From NCBI GenBank assembly GCA_964500895.1, contig CAZCQP010000021.1:1-41804 (forward strand): a stretch of DNA of 41,804 nt. Direction: 5' to 3'. The translations under genes and the position numbers were made by a program. Of the stretch, positions 1-8,025 are shown piece after piece; the first letter of the stretch is position 1, and each line of letters opens with the position of its first letter. The notes under the pieces are model-generated. The model was not told the DNA's origin and made no database searches. It was given only the letters and a program-made list of their open reading frames with translations. This DNA is from CAZCQP01 sp964500895. GTDB taxonomy: Bacteria; Bacillota; Clostridia; Lachnospirales; JAISER01.

Positions 1-769
1 GTTCCCTCATAGAAAACCGCCCCACATAGATAAATAACCCTATAGACACCAGCGTAGCAAAATAAACGGGCACGGAAAACGATAAAATTAAAATAACAAT
101 AAGCGCAATGGGCCAGAACCCCTTGAACAAATCTGTGAGATGCATGGTTTTGTTTTCCGAATGGGGCTGGCCTGTTTCTTTTGGAATTTTTCTTAAATAC
201 AAAAGGTAGCCCAGTAAAATGGCCACACACACCATAGGCGTCATGGCCGCAATAAACCCATTCATGGTAACAGTGCTACCCACCAAGCTTAGCGCGATGA
301 CCACACTGGGGAATGTGGGCAAAAAACTTTCCGGCATGTGGCGAAAAAAGGAAGCCACAAATGCTTTATCTTCTACAGGTATAGTGTCTCCAGCACCTTT
401 ATCCACAATGGCCCCGCAAATGGAGGACACACTGGCAGAGGGCAAAAGCCCTAAAAAAGCGGGTACAAGGGAAACCGCAACCCGCCGGTTATTAAAGATG
501 CCGTCCAAAGACTGTTGCGCCAGAGCAAGACAGTCCCGCCGCTCCAGCATCCGTTGCAAATATGTAATCATATAAAACGTTAACAACACGGATAGCGTTT
601 GCCAACTGACCGCCGCATGTAGCGCCGTTTGAAAAAAGATGGGCAGCGAAAGACCAAAAAGCAACACCGCCGACACCGTTGCACCCAAAACCGCCAAATA
701 TAGCGGAAGCTTAAACTTTAGCGCAATGGCCATCAATGCAAAGATTACAGCTAATTTTAACAGTTCCAT
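1..769 (-). CDS. DUF401 family integral membrane protein, 3' end cut by window edge
   Basis: Reading leftwards from an ATG at 769, an open frame runs off the window edge, giving 256 codons with no stop. The product is very hydrophobic: it opens MELLKLAVIFALMAIALKFK, continues with repeated membrane segments, and has a central polar stretch (around residues 75-95) followed by a conserved-looking LLPSASVSS loop. This layout matches the DUF401 family of putative transporters, whose substrate is unknown. An AAGGGGC ribosome site lies about 9 bases before the start. It lies downstream of the antiterminator gene on the same strand but is separated from it by a palindromic element, so co-transcription is uncertain. 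Family call is from memory of the family pattern; function is not known. Confidence 0.72.
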   Translation of the reverse strand, partial: MELLKLAVIFALMAIALKFKLPLYLAVLGATVSAVLLFGLSLPIFFQTALHAAVSWQTLSVLLTFYMITYLQRMLERRDCLALAQQSLDGIFNNRRVAVSLVPAFLGLLPSASVSSICGAIVDKGAGDTIPVEDKAFVASFFRHMPESFLPTFPSVVIALSLVGSTVTMNGFIAAMTPMVCVAILLGYLLYLRKIPKETGQPHSENKTMHLTDLFKGFWPIALIVILILSFSVPVYFATLVSIGLFIYVGRFSMRE

Positions 770-906
770 TTGTAAATGCCCCTTTTGTCACGTGGTATGT
801 TATGGTCCTTTTAGTATACTGAAATTTTCAATATTAGTAAAGCTTCTTTAGCATAAGGCTAGGACGAGGGCTAGGGCACAAAGGAAATCTGCTAAACATG
901 GCTAAT

Positions 907-1080
907 TTAGAACCTGTATTCAATAATGGGTTGCCCAAATTTGAAATAGCGATTCTTCGCCATTTGAGGCGTGGCGGCGCAGGCATAATAGTGGAGTTAT
1001 GACAAGCCGCTACAACAAAGAATGGCGGAATAATCGCTTCAAAGTTGGGCGACAGCTTGTTGAATACAGGTTCTTATTTA
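907..1080. repeat. Imperfect inverted-repeat (MITE-like) element between two minus-strand genes
   Basis: This fills the 308-base gap between the DUF401 start (769) and the glpP stop. A perfect 14-base inverted repeat (GAACCTGTATTCAA at 910-923, its complement at 1060-1073) bounds it, and similarity between the arms continues inwards for roughly 50 bases with scattered mismatches (shared blocks GCCCAA, TTTGAA, CGATT, GCCATT). The right end touches the glpP stop codon. There is no convincing ORF inside. The remainder of the gap (770-906) shows only the DUF401 ribosome site. Confidence 0.6.
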
Positions 1081-1662
1081 AAAATCCTTCAACGACCATA
1101 GTTCGGCCCCTGACGTGGTGGTTGAAACGGCCCCTGCTTTCAGTGCATCCACGATCATGCTGCGTTCGCAGATTAAGCCTCCAGCAATGATGGGAACGGT
1201 TATGTATTCTGCGCTCCATTCTATAATTTTGGGCGCACAGCCGGGCAATATTTGCACACAATCGGGCCGTGAAGCCTTCACCTGCTTCACAACGCCGTGA
1301 AAGGAAAATGAATCAATAACAAACAGCCGGTGTACCGTTAAAAGACCCTGGGCTTTTGCGGCCGTAATCATGGGCGCCTTTGCACTTAATATGCCGTCTG
1401 CTTCTGTCTTTTTGGCAATGAAATCTACAGCGATAGACTTGCTGGACAACCCTTCAATAAGGTCTGTGTCTACAAAAACCGTTTTGTTGTGGGCTTTTAG
1501 TTCGGCAACAATGCCCGCAATGCTTAAAATATCCCCAAAGAGCACAAAAACAATGTCACACAAATGCTTCTTCACTTCAACAACACCTTCAGGGCTTTTA
1601 ACGCTTGCAATCACCGGATTGTGTTTTAAAAGTTCCATAAAGCTTGCCTTTGTCAAATCCAT
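1078..1662 (-). CDS. glpP: GlpP/YgcP-family glycerol-3-phosphate-responsive antiterminator
   Basis: A 194-residue single-domain protein of the usual GlpP length (about 190). Family-like segments include the start (LLKHNPVIASVKSPEGV), the VFVDTDLIEGL block, the DGILSAKAPMITAAKAQGLL block, and the C-terminal PIIAGGLI...AGAVSTT phosphate-binding pattern of a TIM-barrel-like fold. GlpP proteins bind glycerol-3-phosphate and prevent termination in the leader mRNA of target genes. The gene is divergent from a ygcW-led operon whose leader contains a terminator-like hairpin, which is the expected target. E. coli YgcP is the nearest counterpart in a similar gene set. The ligand here may be another phosphorylated polyol made by the kinase at 8989. 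ATG 1662 has an AGGAG only 3 bases upstream. Confidence 0.85.
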   Translation of the reverse strand: MDLTKASFMELLKHNPVIASVKSPEGVVEVKKHLCDIVFVLFGDILSIAGIVAELKAHNKTVFVDTDLIEGLSSKSIAVDFIAKKTEADGILSAKAPMITAAKAQGLLTVHRLFVIDSFSFHGVVKQVKASRPDCVQILPGCAPKIIEWSAEYITVPIIAGGLICERSMIVDALKAGAVSTTTSGAELWSLKDF

Positions 1663-1682
1663 ACACTCCTTTTCATGCCATG

Positions 1683-1711
1683 ATTTTATATGAACTTGGG
1701 CATGGTGTCAA
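1683..1711 (-). promoter_or_regulatory. Promoter of the antiterminator gene
   Basis: On the minus strand TTGACA (1711-1706) and TAAAAT (1688-1683) are separated by 17 bases, just upstream of the glpP start at 1662. Seen directly; activity is inferred. Confidence 0.6.
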
Positions 1712-1730
1712 ACGTTTTATAAATTTTTAC

Positions 1731-1758
1731 TTGACATTATTCCAAAGAATGGTATAAT
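1731..1758 (+). promoter_or_regulatory. Consensus promoter of the ygc-like operon
   Basis: TTGACA at 1731-1736 and a perfect TATAAT at 1753-1758 are separated by 16 bases. This divergent promoter lies about 150 bases before the first gene, leaving room for a regulatory leader RNA. The two divergent -35 boxes are 19 bases apart. Confidence 0.75.
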
Positions 1759-1786
1759 ACTTATCATAATAACTAAAATTTAATAA

Positions 1787-1890
1787 TCTATTTTTTCGGA
1801 AATAGACAAATTGCTAAGAGATGAGAGAAAAGCGATTTTGGCTAGTGTATGTTTTTAATGCCAAAATTTCTGTACTCTCATTTTTTATTT
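1787..1890 (+). promoter_or_regulatory. Leader with attenuator hairpin, probable antiterminator target
   Basis: A first small hairpin pairs TCTATTT (1787-1793) with AAATAGA (1800-1806). It is followed by a larger one: outer stem ATGAGAG (1821-1827) with CTCTCAT (1875-1881), a symmetric 7/7 internal loop, and inner stem ATTTTGGC (1835-1842) with GCCAAAAT (1860-1867). The descending arm runs straight into a T-rich tract (1881-1890). This is a terminator-like structure placed before the ribosome site AAGGAG at 1897-1902. GlpP-family regulators act on exactly this type of leader, and the gene for one is next door. Confidence 0.65.
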
Positions 1891-1910
1891 CATTTTAAGG
1901 AGCGTGTGTT

Positions 1911-2693
1911 ATGGCTAGTAATCTGGATTTCAACATGGACTTTTTCTCCCTTAAAGGCAAAAACGCCATTGTAACCGGGGGAAACACAGGTTTGGGGCAA
2001 ACATTTGCCATTGCCCTTGCAAAAGCCGGGGCAAATGTGCTTGTTCCCAGCATTTTGGATGACAACGGCGCAACACAGGAACTGATAGAAGCCCAGGGCG
2101 TTAAATATGCGTTCATGTTGGCGGACATTACAGCGGAAGGTATGCCCAAGAAAATTGCAGACACCTGTGTGGAAACCTTCGGCAGTGTAGACATATTGGT
2201 GAACAGCGCCGGCATTTGCATCAACGAGCCGGACGTGACCAAATATGGCCGGAGCCAGTGGGACAAAATGGTGGCCGTGAACTTAACGGCAGCATTTGAA
2301 ATGGCCCATGAGGTGGCCAAGTACATGATTCCCCAAAGAAGCGGAAAAATCATTAACATCTGTTCCCTGTTCTCTTTCTTGGGTGGGCAATGGTCCTGCG
2401 CTTATGCCAGCACCAAGCACGGCCTGGCTGGTTTCACAAAGGCTTACTGCGATGAACTTGCCCAATTTAACATTCAAGTAACAGGCATTGCACCGGGTTA
2501 TTACAAAACAGACATTACCGAAAAAACAAGAAGCAACCCGGAAGCCAACGCCAGAGTTTTGGCCCACATTCCAGCAGGGCGCTGGGGAGAAACCTTAGAC
2601 CTTATGGGCACGGTGGTGTTTTTGGCCAGCAAAGCTTCCGATTATGTAAACGGCACGTTAATAACCGTTGATGGCGGGTATATGGTGAGATAA
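1911..2693 (+). CDS. ygcW: YgcW-like short-chain dehydrogenase/reductase
   Basis: A 260-residue classical SDR. It has the TGGNTGLG dinucleotide-binding loop near residue 24, an NSAG motif, and the catalytic Ser in the IINICSLFS segment with the YASTK Tyr/Lys pair. It ends with the usual VDGGYMVR tail. The N-terminal FNMDFFSLKGK and the whole body closely match what I remember of E. coli YgcW (annotated as deoxygluconate-dehydrogenase-like). Expected role: NAD(P)-linked oxidation or reduction of a hydroxyl on a sugar-acid or polyol-like substrate; the true substrate is unknown. It is the first gene of the operon, ATG 1911 with AAGGAG 8 bases upstream, followed 12 bases later by the YgcU-like gene. 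Confidence 0.88.
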   Translation: MASNLDFNMDFFSLKGKNAIVTGGNTGLGQTFAIALAKAGANVLVPSILDDNGATQELIEAQGVKYAFMLADITAEGMPKKIADTCVETFGSVDILVNSAGICINEPDVTKYGRSQWDKMVAVNLTAAFEMAHEVAKYMIPQRSGKIINICSLFSFLGGQWSCAYASTKHGLAGFTKAYCDELAQFNIQVTGIAPGYYKTDITEKTRSNPEANARVLAHIPAGRWGETLDLMGTVVFLASKASDYVNGTLITVDGGYMVR

Positions 2694-2705
2694 GGAGAGA
2701 ACGAT

Positions 2706-4154
2706 ATGAAACTGGAAAGAGACGCAATTGTCCAAAATTTAAAGGCCATGCTTTCGGATGACCAGGTGGTCACGGACCACGAAGTGCTGCTTTTAAGCAG
2801 TGTAGACCGTTTCAGAAAATATGAGGAACTGCACAGGGTGTTTACCCAACCCATCCCTGCGGCTGTGGTGTATGCCAAGTGTAAAGAAGAAGTTTCCAAA
2901 ATACTGGCCTTTGCTAACGAACACGGCATCAACATTGTGCCCAGAACCGGGCATTCGGCCACAGAAGGCGGCCTGGAAACCCCCCTGCCCAACAGCGTGG
3001 TGTTGGACGGCTCTATGATGAACGAAGGCATCACCATTGACATTGAAAACATGATGGCCACTGCCCAGTGCGGGGTGCCCCTTCAAGTTCTGGAAGATAA
3101 GCTGCGTGAACAGGGCTATACTACCGGTCATTCCCCACAATCCAAACCCCTTGCCCAAATGGGCGGCCTGGTAGCCACCCGTTCCATCGGCCAGTTTTCC
3201 ACCCTGTACGGCGGCATTGAAGACATGGTGGTGGGCGTTGAGGCCGTTTTCCCAGACGGGCACATTGCCAAAATAAAGAATGTGCCACGCCGTGCAGCAG
3301 GGCCAGACATTCGCCACATTGTTATTGGTAACGAAGGCGCACTGTGCTTCATCACCGAAGTGACGGTGAAAATATTTAAATTTTACCCAGACAACTACCG
3401 GTTCCACGGCTACACTTTGGACAACATGAAAACAGGCTTTGAAATCCTGCGTGAGGTGATGGTGCAAGGGTATCGCCCATCTGTGGCCCGTCTGTACGAC
3501 GTGGAGGACGGGGGCTATCATTTCTCCCACTTTGCCGATGGCAAATGCGTGCTCATTTTTGCCGCAGAAGGCCCAGAGAAGATAGCAAAAGCAACCTCCG
3601 AAGCCATTTCCGAAATTGTGGCCAAGTACCCCGAGTGCGTAGAGGTTGACCCTAAATACATAGAAACATGGTTTGCAGATTTGAACTGGGACCCTGTGAA
3701 GATTCAAGAAGAGCGGGACGAAATTATGGCCACCAACAACATCGGCCATACCACCGAAGTTTCCGCCAACTGGAGCGAAATTTACAACTTGTACGAGGTG
3801 TGTGTCCGCCGTATTAAAGAAGAAATTCCCAACATCACCATGATGGGCGGGCATTCTTCCCACAGCTACATCAACGGCACCAACATGTATTTCGTGTACT
3901 ACTACAACGTGCTGGACTGCAAGCCCGAAGAAGAAATAACCAAATACCACTACGCCATTATGGATATTATCATTGACGAAACCATCAAACGGGGCGGTTC
4001 CATTTGCCACCACCACGGCGTGGGCAAAAACCGGGCCCAATATATGGACAGAGAGCACGGCGACGGTGCGCTGTACATCATGCGCAAGCTGAAAGAAGCG
4101 TTCGACCCTAACCACGTCATGAACATGGGCACCATTTTGCCCCTTGAAAAATAA
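2706..4154 (+). CDS. ygcU: YgcU-like FAD-linked oxidase (alkyl-DHAP-synthase-like)
   Basis: A 482-residue flavoprotein of the vanillyl-alcohol-oxidase/PCMH family. The FAD-binding half (about residues 45-225) carries PRTGHSATEGG and TTGHSPQSKPLAQMGG followed by VATRSIGQFSTLYG, the latter resembling alkyldihydroxyacetonephosphate synthase. The C-terminal half holds a His-rich active-site segment (ICHHHGVGKNR) and ends EAFDPNHVMNMGTI, typical of the family. Overall it matches E. coli YgcU as I remember it. It probably oxidises a hydroxy substrate and passes electrons to the ETF encoded just downstream; its stop and the next start overlap by one base (TAATG). Substrate unknown. Confidence 0.87.
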   Translation: MKLERDAIVQNLKAMLSDDQVVTDHEVLLLSSVDRFRKYEELHRVFTQPIPAAVVYAKCKEEVSKILAFANEHGINIVPRTGHSATEGGLETPLPNSVVLDGSMMNEGITIDIENMMATAQCGVPLQVLEDKLREQGYTTGHSPQSKPLAQMGGLVATRSIGQFSTLYGGIEDMVVGVEAVFPDGHIAKIKNVPRRAAGPDIRHIVIGNEGALCFITEVTVKIFKFYPDNYRFHGYTLDNMKTGFEILREVMVQGYRPSVARLYDVEDGGYHFSHFADGKCVLIFAAEGPEKIAKATSEAISEIVAKYPECVEVDPKYIETWFADLNWDPVKIQEERDEIMATNNIGHTTEVSANWSEIYNLYEVCVRRIKEEIPNITMMGGHSSHSYINGTNMYFVYYYNVLDCKPEEEITKYHYAIMDIIIDETIKRGGSICHHHGVGKNRAQYMDREHGDGALYIMRKLKEAFDPNHVMNMGTILPLEK

Positions 4155-4930
4155 TGAAAATCCTGTTATGTGTAAAGGAAAGCCCCTGTGTGGATGCGGT
4201 TTTTGCAGGGCCGTGGGAAACGGAAGCAAACCCGCCACGGCTTGTAACCAAATATGTGAAGCGCGAACTGGGTGCTTATGACGAAGGTGCAGCAGAGCTG
4301 TGCCTTCGTCTGAAAGACAAAACAGACACACACTTTTTAACCGCAATAACCGCAGACGGCCCCCTTTCAGAACGTATGCTCAAAAATCTGCTGGCGGTTG
4401 GGTTTGATGAAGCGGTACGCATTGACCCAGGTAATACCGATTTGCGTTTTAACCCCAACGCCACAGCTATGTTACTCACAACGTTTGCTCAATTGCATGG
4501 GCCTTTCGACTTGATTGTGTCCGGCGCACAAGGCACAGAGGGGGGCAGCTCTAAAGTGCCGCCCCTGCTGGCGGAAGCGCTGAACTTGCCCTTTGTGCCC
4601 AACCTGAATGCCTTGGCACTTACAGAAGATGGTTCTATCACCTTTACCTGCGATGGAGTTACAGGCAGCTTGCCCCTTCCGGCAGTGGTGTCCGTGGGCA
4701 ACATGGAAGCCGCATACCTTCGGGTGCCTACGCTGAAAGCCAAAATGGCATCGGCCAAGCAAGCCATCACCGTGATAAACGCCGAAGACCAGGCCCTGCC
4801 CAATCCCGACTGTGTGCTGGAAACGTTGCAGTACATGGACAAAAGCAGAACGTGCCAATTCATCCAAGCAGAAAATGCCAGTGAAGCTGCCCAGCAACTT
4901 TTAGCCCTATTTGAAGGTGAAGACCTATGA
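4154..4930 (+). CDS. Electron transfer flavoprotein beta-type subunit (YgcR-like)
   Basis: A 258-residue EtfB-family protein. It starts MKILLCVKESP in the family manner and has YDEGAAELCLRL, an FDLIVSGAQGTEGGSSKVPPL nucleotide-binding-type segment (about residues 115-140) and the KAKMASAKQ region. It differs from the second EtfB in this operon: the usual DGDTGQ motif is replaced by TEGGSSK. Position between the YgcU-like oxidase and an EtfA-like protein suggests it is the dedicated electron acceptor of YgcU, as YgcR is thought to be in E. coli. It overlaps the next gene by 4 bases (ATGA), so the two are probably translationally coupled. Confidence 0.8.
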   Translation: MKILLCVKESPCVDAVFAGPWETEANPPRLVTKYVKRELGAYDEGAAELCLRLKDKTDTHFLTAITADGPLSERMLKNLLAVGFDEAVRIDPGNTDLRFNPNATAMLLTTFAQLHGPFDLIVSGAQGTEGGSSKVPPLLAEALNLPFVPNLNALALTEDGSITFTCDGVTGSLPLPAVVSVGNMEAAYLRVPTLKAKMASAKQAITVINAEDQALPNPDCVLETLQYMDKSRTCQFIQAENASEAAQQLLALFEGEDL

Positions 4931-5682
4931 ACATTGTAGCGGTGACCATGGGCGGCGACCACAACCGCCAAAACCAGATGCAGGAAATTGCCGAATTTGC
5001 CCAGATTTCGAATATTGCCATCACCCAGTTTTTACACATGGATGGGGACATGGATTTTTCTGGCGCAGCCATCGAAAAAATTGTGGCCCATGTGCAAGAA
5101 ACAGGCACAGAACTGTTGGTGCTGCCTTCGGGGGCATATTGCGGTTCTATGGCGGTACGTGCAGGGGCAAGGCTGAATGGAAGTTCTCTTACGGACGTTT
5201 CCCAAATAATCTTGGAAGCTGGGGCTGTGCAAGCCTTTAAACGGGTGTATTCGGCCAATTTGATGGGTGTTTTTAGAGCAGAAAAACTGCCGCTAATCAT
5301 CAGCCTACAAAAAAGCGGCAGTCCGTCGGAACACAACCGCATCATGGCTGTGGGCCGTGGCATCAAAAGCCGTGAAAATACTGAAAGTGCGCAGAAGCTT
5401 GCAGAAAACCTAAACGTAGGCTTTGCCGCTTCCCGGCCGGTGGTACTTAGCGCTTGGGCGCAAATGGAGGCTTTAACGGGGGTGTCTGGCAATGTGGTTG
5501 CACCGGAAACCCTGCTGGTGCTGGGAGCTTCCGGCCAAGCGGCCTTCGTAAGCGGCATTGAAAAAAGCAAGCGCATCATCGCCGTCAACACGGATAAAGA
5601 CGCCCCCATCTTCAAAAAAGCAGACTACGGGTATGTGGGTGATTGCGTGTCTGTCCTTAAGGAGCTGGAAAAACTGCTATGA
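4927..5682 (+). CDS. Electron transfer flavoprotein alpha-type subunit, short form (YgcQ-like)
   Basis: A 251-residue EtfA-family protein, shorter than the usual 310-330. The C-terminal FAD domain is clear: GRGIKS (around residue 142), FAASRPVV, the LLVLGASGQAAF segment and AVNTDKDAPIFKKADYGYVGD. The N-terminal domain is compact, so part of the canonical alpha-subunit N-terminal region appears to be missing; the start is fixed by the 4-base overlap with the previous gene. Likely partner of the preceding beta-type subunit, together taking electrons from the YgcU-like oxidase. It overlaps the following oxidase gene by 4 bases. Confidence 0.8.
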   Translation: MNIVAVTMGGDHNRQNQMQEIAEFAQISNIAITQFLHMDGDMDFSGAAIEKIVAHVQETGTELLVLPSGAYCGSMAVRAGARLNGSSLTDVSQIILEAGAVQAFKRVYSANLMGVFRAEKLPLIISLQKSGSPSEHNRIMAVGRGIKSRENTESAQKLAENLNVGFAASRPVVLSAWAQMEALTGVSGNVVAPETLLVLGASGQAAFVSGIEKSKRIIAVNTDKDAPIFKKADYGYVGDCVSVLKELEKLL

Positions 5683-7067
5683 TAAAGGATTTGTTTTTGC
5701 CATTTGACGAACGGTTTGAAGAATATAAAAGTGACGAATCCAAAATGAGCGGTTATGCCGAAACCATTGCATTTCCCAAAAGCACGGGGGAAGTGGCGCA
5801 AATTCTGCGGCAATGCTATGAAGCAAAAACCCCCGTAACGGTTCAAGGGGGCAAAACAGGCATTTGCGGCGGGGCTGTGCCTTTTGGCGGCCATGTGCTG
5901 AACTTGTCCAGAATGAACGGCATTGTGGCGCTGGAGGAAACGGATGGCGGGTTCGTCTTAACGGTTCAAGCTGGGCTGTGCATTGGCGACATTAACTTTG
6001 GGGTTATGGGCGCTGGCTTTGACGAAGCCTCCCTTAAAGCCCTTGACAACCTGCGAAAGTCTGGCCACTTCATGTGGCCGGTGGAACCCACGGAACGCTC
6101 GGCCACCGTAGGCGGCGTGATTGCCACAGATGCCAAGGGTATTGCCCATGGGATTTACGGCAGTGTGGCGGCCCATGTGCAGGAAATGGAAGTGGTGCGG
6201 CCGGATGGTACAATCACCACCGTGAAAAGCCCCACAGAAATGGCCGAATTTGTGGGCACAGAAGGCATTTTCGGCGTCATTACCCAGGCCAAGCTCACCC
6301 TTATGCCAAGGCCGGCAGACGAATGGGGCATATGCTTTCTGTTTGAAAATGAAGACGATGCCCTGGCCTTTGCAGACGGCCTGGACAAAAACCTGCCAAC
6401 CCTTGCGGCGGCAGAGTTTTTGGACAAAACCACTTTAGGCTACATTGCCAAGCTGAAACAAACCGCCACCAAGCTGAACCAGCTGCCGGATATTCCCTCC
6501 AACACAGCGGCCATGGTTTACATGGAGCTTCACGGGGAAACGGAAGCCATTGAGCAAACGGCCATGGTTTTGATGGAATGCGGCGTGGCAGAAGAAAACA
6601 CCTGGGCCCTTTCCGGCTTTGAAGATGTGGAAAAACTGCGGGTGTTGCGCCATGCAGCCCCCGAAGCGGTGAACATTGAAATTGCCAGCCGATACACAAC
6701 CAAGCTGGGCACAGATTTAAAAGTGGAAGGGGAAACCTTTTCCGAAACTTACCGGAGATACAAACAAGACGCTGGCCACCTGGAAATGGCCGTGTTTGGG
6801 CATATTTTAGGTAACCGGCTGCACGCCAACCTTTTGCCTAAAGACCCAGCGGAATTTGCTTTCGGCCAAAAGCTTATTGCCCAGTGGACGGCATTTGCCG
6901 CACAATCCGGCGGCACATTGTTTTTTGAGCACGGCACAGGCAAGCTAAAAGCCCCATTGCTGGCCAAGTACGGGGACCAGAATATTTTGGCCAACTTAAA
7001 GGCACAAAAGCTGGCAGTGGACGGCGCTGGCATATTAAACAAGGGTACGTTACTAGGCAGTGTTTGA
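5679..7067 (+). CDS. GlcD-like FAD-binding oxidase (glycolate/lactate dehydrogenase family)
   Basis: A 462-residue FAD-linked oxidase, second of its kind in the operon. The N-terminal PCMH FAD domain shows TPVTVQGGKTGICGGAVP (about residues 50-67), VEPTERSATVGGVIATDAKG and FVGTEGIFGVIT. The C-terminal domain has the FGHILGNRLHANLLP signature with the paired histidines of GlcD/D-lactate dehydrogenases, and ends ILNKGTLL. Expected to oxidise a 2-hydroxy acid and pass electrons to the EtfBA pair that follows. The stop codon lies inside the first arm of a large palindrome (7060-7199), so the element abuts or invaded the gene end. Confidence 0.82.
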   Translation: MIKDLFLPFDERFEEYKSDESKMSGYAETIAFPKSTGEVAQILRQCYEAKTPVTVQGGKTGICGGAVPFGGHVLNLSRMNGIVALEETDGGFVLTVQAGLCIGDINFGVMGAGFDEASLKALDNLRKSGHFMWPVEPTERSATVGGVIATDAKGIAHGIYGSVAAHVQEMEVVRPDGTITTVKSPTEMAEFVGTEGIFGVITQAKLTLMPRPADEWGICFLFENEDDALAFADGLDKNLPTLAAAEFLDKTTLGYIAKLKQTATKLNQLPDIPSNTAAMVYMELHGETEAIEQTAMVLMECGVAEENTWALSGFEDVEKLRVLRHAAPEAVNIEIASRYTTKLGTDLKVEGETFSETYRRYKQDAGHLEMAVFGHILGNRLHANLLPKDPAEFAFGQKLIAQWTAFAAQSGGTLFFEHGTGKLKAPLLAKYGDQNILANLKAQKLAVDGAGILNKGTLLGSV

Positions 7068-7199
7068 AAATTCATAAACAATGGGTTTTAACCAATATTT
7101 TGGTGGGAAAACCGTTCAAACGAACTTGAACCACGTTCATTTGAACGGTTTTCCTCCCCTGAAAAGGTTAAAACCCCCACAAAATGATTTTTCAAACAC
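7060..7199 (+). repeat. 140-base nested palindrome between oxidase and etfB
   Basis: Three perfect nested arm pairs are seen: GTGTTTGAAAA (7060-7070) with its complement at 7189-7199; GGGTTTTAACC (7083-7093) with 7166-7176; and a 15-base arm (7106-7120) with 7140-7154, continued by GAAC (7122-7125) with GTTC (7135-7138) around a 9-base loop. The unpaired spacers are 12/12 and 12/11 bases, so the whole is almost symmetric. No T-run follows, so it is unlikely to be a simple terminator; it could be a miniature inverted-repeat element or an RNA processing or stability element inside the operon. Confidence 0.8.
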
Positions 7200-7227
7200 G
7201 CCCTGGCCGTACCACAGGAGGATTAAC

Positions 7228-8025
7228 GTGAACATTGCGGTGTGCGTGAAGCAGGTTCCGGCGGCAGATGCCCTGGCCTGCGACCCGGTGACGGGGGTGC
7301 TGATACGAAGCGGTGCCCCGGCCAGAATAAACCCCTACGATTTGCGGGCCTGTGAAGCGGCGCTGCAACTGGGGGAAAGACTTTCCGGCACAACCACCGC
7401 ACTCACCATGGGGCCGGAAAGTGCCAAGGATGCCCTGAAAGAAGCAGTGGCCATGGGTGTGGGTGAAGGGGTGCTGGTTTCGGATAAAGCCTTTGCCGGG
7501 GCGGACGTTTACATTACGGCCCGAACAATGGCCAACGCCCTCAAACATCTTGGCGGCTTTGACATCATTGTGTGCGGCAGCCACACCACCGATGGGGACA
7601 CAGGACAAACAGGGCCGGAACTTGCCCAACTGCTGGGCCTTCCCCTACTTTACAACGTGACAGCCTTGCTGGAAACCGGAGCAGATATAACCATGGCACA
7701 AAAAATAGACGGGGAAATGTATACCGTGTCCATCGCCCCGCCCTTTGTGCTTGTAGCGGAAAAAGAGGCGTTTAATCCCCGGCTGCCCGGCTTGAAACAA
7801 AAGCTGGCCGCTGGGAAGAAAGTTTTCCAAACCCTGGGCCTTTCGGAATTAGGGGACACAGCAGAGGATTACGGCCTTTCCGCATCCCCCACACGGGTTA
7901 AAAAGATAAGTGTGTCCGGGAAAAGAGCCGGAGGAAACCCCATCACCGGCACCCCAGAGGAACTGGCAAGCGTCATTCTGAAAGCCGTGGCTTCCCCACA
8001 TCAAGGAGGTGCCGCCCATGAATAA
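7228..8025 (+). CDS. etfB: Electron transfer flavoprotein beta subunit (second set)
   Basis: A 265-residue EtfB. GTG 7228 is chosen as start because it follows AGGAGG (7216-7221) and gives the canonical NIAVCVKQVP N-terminus; the frame is open further upstream only through the palindrome. The nucleotide-binding segment CGSHTTDGDTGQTGPELA is canonical for this family, including those paired with lactate-type dehydrogenases. It lies after the GlcD-like oxidase and overlaps etfA, so oxidase, EtfB and EtfA probably form one electron-transfer module. Whether it bifurcates electrons cannot be told from sequence reading alone. Confidence 0.85.
   Translation: MNIAVCVKQVPAADALACDPVTGVLIRSGAPARINPYDLRACEAALQLGERLSGTTTALTMGPESAKDALKEAVAMGVGEGVLVSDKAFAGADVYITARTMANALKHLGGFDIIVCGSHTTDGDTGQTGPELAQLLGLPLLYNVTALLETGADITMAQKIDGEMYTVSIAPPFVLVAEKEAFNPRLPGLKQKLAAGKKVFQTLGLSELGDTAEDYGLSASPTRVKKISVSGKRAGGNPITGTPEELASVILKAVASPHQGGAAHE

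Noticed and set aside
2793..4346. A 517-codon open frame on the minus strand opposite the YgcU-like gene
   Set aside because: It is antisense to a clearly conserved protein, is rich in His, Val and Phe as expected from reading the complement of a coding frame, and has no recognisable domain.
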